A stretch of DNA of 5,786 bases from Verrucomicrobiota bacterium (GTDB lineage Bacteria; Verrucomicrobiota; Verrucomicrobiia; Limisphaerales; UBA1100): NCBI GenBank assembly GCA_015660155.1, contig DQLO01000408.1:1-5786 (forward strand). The letters are read 5' to 3'. Positions 1 to 5,786 of the stretch are shown piece after piece. Every line of letters starts with the position of its first letter. The first letter of the stretch is position 1. The notes under the pieces are model-generated. The model ran no database searches, was not told where the DNA came from, and was given only the letters and a program-made list of their open reading frames with translations. The position numbers and the translations under genes are program-made.

Positions 1-798
1 CGCGAGCACGCGGCCAAGGGCGCGGGCAGCGGGTTGGTGCTTAGCAAGGACGAGACGTTGAGCGTGATGATCAATGAAGAGGATCACTTGCGGATGCAGG
101 CGTTGCTGCCGGGGTTGCAGGTGAAACAGGTTTGGCAAAAGATGGATCGGTTTGACACGAGCTTGGAGAAGAAACTGGATTTCGCGTTTGATTCGCAGTT
201 GGGTTATTTGACCGCGTGCCCGACGAATCTCGGCACGGGCATTCGGGTGAGCGCGATGCTGCATTTGCCGGGATTGGTTTTGACGGATCAAGTGAATCAA
301 ATTGTGCAAGCGGTCACCAAGCTGGGCCACGCGGTGCGCGGATTGTACGGCGAAGGCACGGAGGCGCTGGGACATTTGTTTCAGGTGAGCAATCAAATGA
401 CGCTGGGCGAAAGCGAGGCGGACATCATCGAGCGCATTCATAAAGTGGTTTTGCAAGTGATCGAGCACGAGGAAAACGCGCGGCAAACTTTACTGCGCAC
501 GAAGGCCAAGGAATTATATAATCACATCGGCCGCGCGTATGGCACGTTGGCGCACGCGCATATTGTGAGCAGCAAGGAGACGATGAACCAACTTTCTCTG
601 CTGCGCTTGGGCGTGAAGCTGGATTTGTTCAAGGGGTTGACTACGCCGCTGTTGGACGAGCTGTTTTTGCTCTCGCAGCCGGCGCATATGCAGGAGTTGG
701 TGGGGGAAAAACTTTCCGGTGAAGAGCGCGACCTCCATCGCGCGGATTTATTGCGCAAACATTTGGGCAAGGTAAAGGGGCTGAAACTGCCGGAATAA
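1..798 (+). CDS. mcsB: Protein arginine kinase McsB, C-terminal part (5' end outside window)
   Basis: McsB transfers phosphate from ATP to arginine side chains of proteins, marking them for ClpC-ClpP degradation; it has the phosphagen (guanido) kinase fold. The frame is open from base 1 and gives 265 residues before TAA at 796-798. Full-length McsB is about 350-360 residues, so roughly 90-100 N-terminal residues lie upstream. The visible motifs are NEEDH at bases 73-87 (catalytic-acid loop), the active-site cysteine at 217-219 within ACPTNLGTG, the RGLYGEG segment near 340-357, and RDLHRA at 727-744. The last fits the RDxxRA phosphoarginine-binding allosteric motif known in Bacillus/Geobacillus McsB. 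The in-frame TTG at 34 is not the real start, because homologous sequence continues to the edge (REHAAKG...). clpC follows 114 bases downstream. mcsA, the usual activator gene, would be expected upstream but cannot be seen. Leucine is very often encoded by TTG here, more than in the mla genes. The identification is secure. Confidence 0.95.
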   Translation, partial: REHAAKGAGSGLVLSKDETLSVMINEEDHLRMQALLPGLQVKQVWQKMDRFDTSLEKKLDFAFDSQLGYLTACPTNLGTGIRVSAMLHLPGLVLTDQVNQIVQAVTKLGHAVRGLYGEGTEALGHLFQVSNQMTLGESEADIIERIHKVVLQVIEHEENARQTLLRTKAKELYNHIGRAYGTLAHAHIVSSKETMNQLSLLRLGVKLDLFKGLTTPLLDELFLLSQPAHMQELVGEKLSGEERDLHRADLLRKHLGKVKGLKLPE

Positions 799-870
799 GC
801 CGTCAAATGGCCGGTGACACGATGGGGTCGAAAAAAACGGCTCTTTTGGGCATAAGTTGGCACTCGGAAT

Positions 871-886
871 GCTGGACAAATCCAGC
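871..886 (+). other. Small perfect hairpin upstream of clpC
   Basis: GCTGGA and TCCAGC form a perfect 6-bp inverted repeat around a CAAA loop, ending 26 bases before the first clpC ATG. No T-run follows, so it is not an intrinsic terminator. It could fold in the clpC leader RNA or be a short protein-binding palindrome; a chance repeat is also possible. It is the clearest structure in the 114-base mcsB-clpC gap. Confidence 0.3.
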
Positions 887-912
887 GGAAACAGCGAAAA
901 TCTACCCAGAAA

Positions 913-3423
913 ATGAGTGACGAAGGAATGAGCAATTTTACGCCACGCGCCCAACAGGTGCTGGCATTGGCGCGCAAGGAAGCGGATCGATTCAACCACA
1001 ACTTTGTGGGCACCGAGCATTTGTTGCTGGGGCTCATCAAGCTCGGCCAGGGCGTGGCGGTCAACGTTTTGCAAAAGATGGGGCTGGATCTCGAGACCGT
1101 GCGGCTGGAAGTCGAGAAACAAGTCGGTACCGGGCCGGACCAAAAACAGGTCGGCAACATTCCTTACACGCCGCGCGTGAAGAAAGTTCTCAACCTCGCC
1201 TCCAAGGAAGCCAAGCAACTGCAGCACACTTACGTGGGCACGGAGCACATTTTACTCGGCCTTCTGCGCGAAGGCGAAGGCGTGGCGGCGCGCGTGCTGA
1301 AAAATCTGGACATCGACATCGAGCAAACACGCCAGGAAATTCTCAAGGAACTCGATCCCAACTTCGCCATGGGCGAGGATGAAATGGAAGAGGCCGGCGA
1401 AACCGCTCCGACCAAAGGCGGCAAGAAGGGCACCAAAACCCCCGCGCTCCGCGCCTTCGGCCGCGACCTCACGGAGATTGCCCGCAAGGGCGAGATGGAT
1501 CCGGTGATCGGCCGCGAAGACGAAATCGAGAGGGTCATCCAAATTCTCTGTCGTCGCACGAAGAACAATCCCGTGTTGCTCGGCGAAGCCGGTGTGGGCA
1601 AGACCGCCATTGTGGAAGGGCTCGCGCAGGAAATCATCAAAGGCAATGTGCCCGAACTGTTGCGTGATCGCCGCGTGGTGACGCTGGACCTCGCGTTGAT
1701 GGTGGCCGGCACCAAGTATCGCGGCCAATTCGAGGAACGCATTAAGGCGGTGATGGACGAAATCCGCCGCGCGAAGAATGTCATTTTATTCATCGACGAG
1801 CTGCACACCATTGTCGGTGCCGGTTCCGCCGAAGGCACGATGGATGCCAGCAACATCATCAAACCCGCGCTCAGTCGCGGCGAGTTGCAGTGCGTGGGAG
1901 CCACCACGCTCACCGAGTATCGCAAGTACATCGAGAAAGACGCCGCGTTAGAACGCCGTTTCCAAAACGTGAGAGTGGAGGCACCGTCCATCCCCGAGGC
2001 CATCGAAATTCTCAAGGGATTGCGCATCAAATACGAGGAGCATCACAAAGCAGAAATCACCGATGCCGCAGTGGAAGCGTCCGTGAAACTTTCCGATCGC
2101 TACATCACCTCCCGTTTTTTGCCGGACAAAGCCATTGATGTGATGGACGAGGCCGGCTCGCGCGCGCGCATCCAAGCGATGACGCGGCCGCCGGAAATTA
2201 AGGAACTCGAAGCCGCCATTGACGAGATCAAGACCCGCAAAGAGACGGCCATCAAAGAGCAGGATTTTGAAGGCGCGGCCTCCATGCGCGACGAAGAAAA
2301 ACAGGCCAAGGAAAATCTCGAGACCACGATGGCCGCGTGGAAAGCCGCCAGCGAGGAAACCAAGGTGATGATTTCTGATGAGGACATCATGTACGTCATT
2401 TCCAAATGGACCGGCATCCCGCTGCAACGGATGGAGAAGGACGAAATCAAGAAGCTTCTCAATATGGAGAAGGAGTTGGAGAAAGTCGTCATCGGCCAAA
2501 CCGCCGCCGTCACGGCGCTCAGCAAGGCACTGCGCCGCTCGCGGGCAGATCTCAAAGATCCCGTGCGGCCAATCGGTGCCTTTGCCCTGATGGGCCCCAC
2601 CGGCGTGGGCAAAACGCTTTTGGCGAAGACCGTTGCCGAGCAACTTTTTGGCGATTCCAAGGCGCTCATCCAAATTGACATGAGCGAGTATATGGAAAAA
2701 TTCGCCAGCTCGCGCCTCATCGGTTCGCCTCCGGGCTATGTCGGTTTTGAAGAGGGCGGTCAATTGACCGAGCAGGTGCGGCGCCGGCCGTACTCGGTGG
2801 TGCTCTTTGATGAGATCGAAAAGGCCCACCCGGACGTGATGAATATGCTGCTCCAGATTTTGGAGGAGGGCAAACTCACCGACAGTCAGGGCCGCAAGGT
2901 GGATTTCCGCAACACCATTATTTTGCTCACCAGCAATGTGGGCTCGGAAAGTGCCAAGAAAAGCACGGCCATCGGCTTCAGCAACTCCGCCAGCGATGTG
3001 GATTACGAAAAGATGCGCGAGCTGATTATGGAGGAGGCGAAGAAAACCTTCCGGCCGGAGTTTATGAATCGGCTCGACGATATGATTGTTTTCCGCTCGC
3101 TCGATAAAAAAGATTTGGGCGAGATTTTGGGTCTCGAGCTGCGCAAAGTCACCGAGCGCCTCAAGGAAAAAGAAATCGATCTGGTGCTCGACAAAAAAGC
3201 TCACGACTTGCTGGTGGAAAAAGGCTTCGACCCCGAGTACGGCGCGCGGCCGATGCGGCGCGCGGTGGAGCGGTTCCTCGAGGATCCGCTGGCCGAGGAA
3301 ATTTTGCGCGGGAGTTTGGTTGGGGGCGACCCCATCAAAGTATCCGCCAAGGATGATAAGTTGACCTTTAAACAAAAAGCTTCCACCGAGACCGAAGAGG
3401 AAACGGTGTCCGCCAGCGACTAG
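913..3423 (+). CDS. clpC: ATP-dependent Clp protease ATP-binding subunit ClpC
   Basis: ClpC is a hexameric AAA+ unfoldase that threads substrates, including arginine-phosphorylated proteins, into the ClpP protease in the cytoplasm. The 836 residues match the family length (about 810-850). Two Clp-N repeats lie at about 8-148, each with a VGTEH motif (Glu35 and Glu111, matching the phosphoarginine-contacting Glu32 and Glu106 of B. subtilis ClpC). A charged linker follows at about 153-178. AAA-1 has Walker A GEAGVGKT 224-231, pore loop around Tyr269, Walker B ILFIDE 291-296 and arginine finger RR 348-349. The middle domain with a UVR-like coiled coil is at about 426-480. AAA-2 has Walker A GPTGVGKT 561-568, pore loop GYVG 608-611, Walker B VVLFDE 629-634, ClpP-docking loop IGF 687-689 and sensor-2 GAR 777-779. 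The C-terminus is a short acidic tail. ATG 913 is chosen, but ATG 928 (MSNFTPRA) is equally possible; neither has a well-spaced Shine-Dalgarno. mcsB lies upstream, and mlaE begins 42 bases after the stop. Confidence 0.97.
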   Translation: MSDEGMSNFTPRAQQVLALARKEADRFNHNFVGTEHLLLGLIKLGQGVAVNVLQKMGLDLETVRLEVEKQVGTGPDQKQVGNIPYTPRVKKVLNLASKEAKQLQHTYVGTEHILLGLLREGEGVAARVLKNLDIDIEQTRQEILKELDPNFAMGEDEMEEAGETAPTKGGKKGTKTPALRAFGRDLTEIARKGEMDPVIGREDEIERVIQILCRRTKNNPVLLGEAGVGKTAIVEGLAQEIIKGNVPELLRDRRVVTLDLALMVAGTKYRGQFEERIKAVMDEIRRAKNVILFIDELHTIVGAGSAEGTMDASNIIKPALSRGELQCVGATTLTEYRKYIEKDAALERRFQNVRVEAPSIPEAIEILKGLRIKYEEHHKAEITDAAVEASVKLSDRYITSRFLPDKAIDVMDEAGSRARIQAMTRPPEIKELEAAIDEIKTRKETAIKEQDFEGAASMRDEEKQAKENLETTMAAWKAASEETKVMISDEDIMYVISKWTGIPLQRMEKDEIKKLLNMEKELEKVVIGQTAAVTALSKALRRSRADLKDPVRPIGAFALMGPTGVGKTLLAKTVAEQLFGDSKALIQIDMSEYMEKFASSRLIGSPPGYVGFEEGGQLTEQVRRRPYSVVLFDEIEKAHPDVMNMLLQILEEGKLTDSQGRKVDFRNTIILLTSNVGSESAKKSTAIGFSNSASDVDYEKMRELIMEEAKKTFRPEFMNRLDDMIVFRSLDKKDLGEILGLELRKVTERLKEKEIDLVLDKKAHDLLVEKGFDPEYGARPMRRAVERFLEDPLAEEILRGSLVGGDPIKVSAKDDKLTFKQKASTETEEETVSASD

Positions 3424-3455
3424 TCTCGCCGCGGCCGTGGGGGCGGCAATCAAAA

Positions 3456-3461
3456 AGGGGG
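3456..3461 (+). promoter_or_regulatory. Ribosome binding site for mlaE
   Basis: AGGGGG lies four bases before the GTG at 3466, inside a purine-only run that extends into the start codon. It supports the GTG start for mlaE, since no ATG lies in frame near this point. The gap from clpC is 42 bases. It contains a GC-rich imperfect inverted repeat (GCCGC 3428-3432, GCGGC 3443-3447) but no T-run, so no terminator is evident. Confidence 0.6.
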
Positions 3462-3465
3462 AAGG

Positions 3466-4245
3466 GTGTCCACACACACCACCGAGGGAGGAGTATCCAG
3501 TTTCGTTACGAGCGTGGGGAGCATTGTGCTTCTTGGCGGCGAGGTGTTTCGTTCGTTATTCACCACGCGCCTTCACTGGGATGAGTTCATCAAGCAACTC
3601 CACTTTGTCGGTTGGAAATCTCAGGTAATCGTCCTCACCACCGGGGCCTCCACCGGCATGGTCTTTTGCGCGCAAACATTTTTTCAATTCCACAAAATGA
3701 AAATGGACAACGCCACCCTCACCGTGGTGGGCGTGGCCATGATCACCGAGCTTGGCCCCGTGCTGGCCGGCCTCATGGTGGCCGGACGCGTGGGCGCCGC
3801 CATCGCCGCCGAGCTGGGCACCATGCGCGTGACCGAACAAATCGACGCCCTCCGCACCATGGCCACGCATCCGGTGGATTACCTCGTGGTGCCGCGTTTT
3901 CTCGCCACCGTCATCGCCATGCCGCTGCTCACGGTGCTCACCTGGAGCGTGGGCATTCTGGCGGCGTATGTGTTGAGCGTCACCGTTCTGGGCATCGAAG
4001 GCTCGTACAGCCTCCGGCATCTTTATTTTTATGTGGATGAACAGGACGTGGTGCTCGGCTGTATCAAGGCTGTTTTCTTTGGTGGCATCATCGCGTTGGT
4101 CGGCTGTTACCGCGGGCTCAACTGCGGCGAAGGCGCGGAGGGCGTCGGCCGCGCCACCAACCAAGCGGTGGTGCAATCCTGCATCGCCATCCTCGTCAGT
4201 AACTTTTTCCTCACCCTGTTTTTGCGCGGGCTTTTATATCCGTGA
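3466..4245 (+). CDS. mlaE: MlaE-family phospholipid ABC transporter permease
   Basis: This is the inner-membrane permease of an MCE-type ABC transporter, which moves phospholipids between inner membrane and periplasm with MlaF and MlaD. The 259 residues match MlaE (about 260). An amphipathic N-terminal segment lies at about 13-32, followed by hydrophobic segments at about 53-72, 84-108, 145-173, 198-216 and 233-256. The family signature is clear: ELGPVLAGLMVAGRVGAA starts at residue 95 and continues through AAELGTMRVTEQIDAL to 129, the conserved cytoplasmic coupling region that contacts the ATPase. GVGRATNQAVV at 226-236 is the second conserved block. The start is GTG with a purine-rich ribosome binding site. 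The stop TGA at 4243-4245 overlaps the mlaF start, which implies translational coupling. The order mlaE-mlaF-mlaD differs from E. coli mlaFEDCB but is common outside Proteobacteria. Direction of transport cannot be read from sequence. A TGD1-like or generic MCE permease role is the same family. Confidence 0.95.
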   Translation: MSTHTTEGGVSSFVTSVGSIVLLGGEVFRSLFTTRLHWDEFIKQLHFVGWKSQVIVLTTGASTGMVFCAQTFFQFHKMKMDNATLTVVGVAMITELGPVLAGLMVAGRVGAAIAAELGTMRVTEQIDALRTMATHPVDYLVVPRFLATVIAMPLLTVLTWSVGILAAYVLSVTVLGIEGSYSLRHLYFYVDEQDVVLGCIKAVFFGGIIALVGCYRGLNCGEGAEGVGRATNQAVVQSCIAILVSNFFLTLFLRGLLYP

Positions 4246-4994
4246 TGATTGAAGTCGATAACATCAGCAAAAGTTTTGGCAACAACGTCGTGTTGCGGGA
4301 GGTCTCCTTCCGCGTGGCGGAGGGCGAAAGCCTCGCCATCATCGGCCGCAGCGGCACGGGCAAAAGCGTGTTGCTCAAGCATTTGGTCGGCTTGATGATG
4401 CCCGATGCCGGCACCGTGCGCGTGCGAGGCGCGTCGCTCAACGAAATGAATGAGCGCGAACTGCTCACCGTGCGCCGGCAGTTTGGGATGCTGTTTCAGG
4501 GCGCGGCCCTGTTCGATTCCATGAATGTGTTTGAAAACATCGCCTTCCCTCTGCGCCGCGCAGGCGTGACGGATGAGGCCGAAATCGAACAGCGCGTCAT
4601 GGAAATGTTGCGCCTCGTGGAAATGCCCGGCGTGGAGTCCAATCTGCTCTCCGAGCTTTCCGGCGGTATGCGCAAACGCGTCGGTCTCGCGCGCGCCATT
4701 GTGCATCGGCCGACAATTATTTTATATGACGAACCCACCACGGGGCTCGATCCGGTGGTGTCCGACAGTATCGACCAATTGATGCGGCGCGTGCGCGATC
4801 AATTTAATATTACCTCCATCGTCATCACCCACGACATGCGCAGCGCGCGCCGCATCGGGCAGCGGATTATTTATCTGCGCGAAGGACAAGTTTATCTGGA
4901 CGCTCCTGCTGATGAAGTATTTAATTCAACTGATCCGGTCGTCAGCCGGTTTGTGAAAGGCGAGGCGGATCTTAAGGAGGTGGAGTTATCATGA
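4245..4994 (+). CDS. mlaF: MlaF-family phospholipid ABC transporter ATP-binding protein
   Basis: This is the cytoplasmic ATPase that powers the MlaE/MlaD lipid transporter. From ATG 4245 it is 249 residues. All ABC ATPase motifs are intact: Walker A GRSGTGKS 34-41, Q-loop Gln85, signature LSGGM 138-142, Walker B IILYDE 158-163, D-loop TGLD 166-169 and H-loop His196. The LSGGMRKRVGLARA form and the FENIAFPL segment (96-103) are typical of the MlaF/Ttg2A/Mkl group. The start is ATG 4245, overlapping the mlaE stop as TGATG. A GTG at 4242, directly upstream and in frame, would add one residue and give a four-base overlap. No strong Shine-Dalgarno precedes either, which fits coupled translation. 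The protein ends about nine residues after the FVKGEAD segment, so it lacks the longer C-terminal extension of E. coli MlaF (269 residues). Its last codons carry the ribosome binding site of mlaD. Confidence 0.95.
   Translation: MIEVDNISKSFGNNVVLREVSFRVAEGESLAIIGRSGTGKSVLLKHLVGLMMPDAGTVRVRGASLNEMNERELLTVRRQFGMLFQGAALFDSMNVFENIAFPLRRAGVTDEAEIEQRVMEMLRLVEMPGVESNLLSELSGGMRKRVGLARAIVHRPTIILYDEPTTGLDPVVSDSIDQLMRRVRDQFNITSIVITHDMRSARRIGQRIIYLREGQVYLDAPADEVFNSTDPVVSRFVKGEADLKEVELS
4974..4980 (+). promoter_or_regulatory. Strong Shine-Dalgarno for mlaD inside the end of mlaF
   Basis: AAGGAGG, a full match to the anti-Shine-Dalgarno core, lies ten bases before ATG 4991, within the last mlaF codons. 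It fixes the mlaD start at 4991 and suggests that mlaD is initiated strongly by new ribosomes, unlike mlaF, which depends on the overlap alone. Confidence 0.8.
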
Positions 4995-5786
4995 GCGCAA
5001 ATCGTTTAGAAATTAAAGTGGGTATGTTTGTCATCGTGGTGCTGGGGTTGGCGGCGGTGATGACGCTGAAGTTTAGCGAAACCGGCCTCGGCCTCACCAA
5101 GACTATTCCCCTCCAACTGCGTTCCCCCAGCGCCGGCGCGGTCATCGCCAACGCGCCCATTCAGTTGAGCGGGGTCAAGATCGGTGTGGTCGACAAAATC
5201 ACGCTCAATGCCGATGGCCGCGGGGTCATCATTCACGCGGATATTTTTGAAGAACACTGGGCTGCCTTGGACAGCAACACGCAGTTTCGGATTAATGTCA
5301 CCGGGTTGATGGGCGACGAATATGTGGCGGCGATTCCCGGCAAGAACAAGGGCGAAAAACTCAAACCCGGCGCAACGATGAATTGCGAAGCCCCATTCGA
5401 CCTCATGACCGTTGCTCGTGATGCGCAGCAGCTCATTCGGCGTGTGGATAACAGTATGATCACGCTCGATACTGCCATCAATCGGCTGGATCAAACCGTG
5501 CTTAGCACTGAAACGCTCACCAATCTCACCGCCGCCATCGCGGAATTCCGATTGACCTCCGAAAGCATTCACGCCTTCGCCGACAACCTCGCCCCCAACG
5601 TGGACCTCACCGTGCAGAAATTTCACGACGCCGTGTCGCGCGTGGACACCATGCTCGCCAACAACACCAACACCCTTCAGGTGAGCCTCAACAACTTCGC
5701 GCAATTCACCGAGCGCCTCGATAAATCCGCCAGCCAGTTGGAATCCCTCATCGCCACCAACGCCCCGATGGTGAGCCGGGTGTTCA
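4991..5786 (+). CDS. mlaD: MlaD-family MCE domain protein (3' end outside window)
   Basis: This is the membrane-anchored, periplasmic lipid-binding subunit of the MCE transporter; family members form hexameric rings with a central hydrophobic channel on top of MlaE. The frame starts at ATG 4991 (ATGA overlap with mlaF, strong Shine-Dalgarno) and stays open to the right edge, giving 265 residues so far. A short cytoplasmic N-terminus (EIKVG) precedes one transmembrane anchor at about 11-27. The MCE domain spans about 38-118, with the typical blocks GAVIANAPIQLSGVKIGVV (49-67) and GLMGDEYVAAIPG (105-117). After about residue 134 the sequence becomes a long, polar, probably helical region with spaced hydrophobics and many Asn/Thr/Asp, running at least to 265. 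E. coli MlaD is only 183 residues, so this is the long-tailed type, as in TGD2 or Mce proteins. The C-terminus and any following genes (mlaC, mlaB or an outer-membrane partner) are not visible. Confidence 0.93.
   Translation, partial: MSANRLEIKVGMFVIVVLGLAAVMTLKFSETGLGLTKTIPLQLRSPSAGAVIANAPIQLSGVKIGVVDKITLNADGRGVIIHADIFEEHWAALDSNTQFRINVTGLMGDEYVAAIPGKNKGEKLKPGATMNCEAPFDLMTVARDAQQLIRRVDNSMITLDTAINRLDQTVLSTETLTNLTAAIAEFRLTSESIHAFADNLAPNVDLTVQKFHDAVSRVDTMLANNTNTLQVSLNNFAQFTERLDKSASQLESLIATNAPMVSRVF

Noticed and set aside
801..819. CGTCAAA followed by GGTGACA, reminiscent of the CtsR heptad repeat upstream of firmicute clp genes.
   Set aside because: The second heptad has two mismatches and the spacing is five bases instead of three, so it does not fit the CtsR box.
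857..865. TTGGCACTC, close to the left arm of the CIRCE heat-shock operator (TTAGCACTC).
   Set aside because: The right arm is missing at the required nine-base spacing (bases 875-883 do not match); only a poor partner, GAATGCTGG, occurs one base away. A half-site alone is not enough to call HrcA control.
3428..3447. GCCGC/GCGGC inverted repeat after the clpC stop, as a possible terminator.
   Set aside because: The stem is only five base pairs with a ten-base loop, and the following bases are A- and G-rich rather than a T-run.
1948..3477. A 509-codon open frame on the minus strand, opposite clpC.
   Set aside because: It is a shadow of the real clpC codons: its product resembles no family I recognise, is rich in His/Phe/Leu from reversed codons, and lies wholly against a clear, fully conserved ClpC.
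3556..4176. A 206-codon His/Gly-rich open frame on the minus strand, opposite mlaE.
   Set aside because: The His and Gly excess comes from reading ATG/GTG- and GCC-rich membrane codons backwards; MlaE on the + strand carries the full family signature.
5006..5704. A 232-codon open frame on the minus strand at the right end.
   Set aside because: It lies opposite mlaD, which has a strong Shine-Dalgarno, a membrane anchor and MCE motifs. The minus-strand product has no recognisable domain.

Overview
The window reads entirely on the + strand and holds five protein-coding genes packed with little intergenic space: the 3' part of mcsB (protein arginine kinase, cut by the left edge), a complete clpC (AAA+ unfoldase), then mlaE, mlaF and the 5' part of mlaD (MCE-type phospholipid transporter, cut by the right edge). 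No RNA gene, mobile element, CRISPR array or long repeat was seen.

Organism: an mcsB-clpC pair is best known from Firmicutes. The Mla/MCE ABC transporter that follows is a diderm (outer-membrane) system. The base composition is moderately GC-rich, and the proteins do not look firmicute. Together these suggest a diderm bacterium of the PVC group, most likely Verrucomicrobiota or a relative. This is an inference from gene content and protein style, not from a marker gene.

Layout: bases 1-798 hold the McsB catalytic region and its C-terminal phosphoarginine-sensing motif. Bases 799-912 are a 114-base gap with one small perfect hairpin and no convincing promoter or terminator. Bases 913-3423 hold ClpC, with a double Clp-N repeat, two AAA+ modules, a UVR-like middle domain and an IGF ClpP-docking loop. 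Bases 3424-3465 are a 42-base gap ending in a purine-rich ribosome binding site. Bases 3466-4245 hold MlaE, overlapping by one to four bases with MlaF (4245-4994). MlaF overlaps MlaD by ATGA at 4991-4994, and MlaD runs off the right edge.

How the genes work: McsB phosphorylates arginines on proteins, and ClpC recognises phosphoarginine through its N-domain and passes the protein to ClpP. MlaE (permease), MlaF (ATPase) and MlaD (MCE lipid-binding subunit) form an inner-membrane ABC complex that moves phospholipids between inner and outer membranes. Each half is a recognised system. The most interesting points are their adjacency on one strand with no clear terminator, an unusually long helical tail on MlaD, and an MlaF that lacks the C-terminal extension of the E. 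coli protein. I saw no clearly undescribed system.
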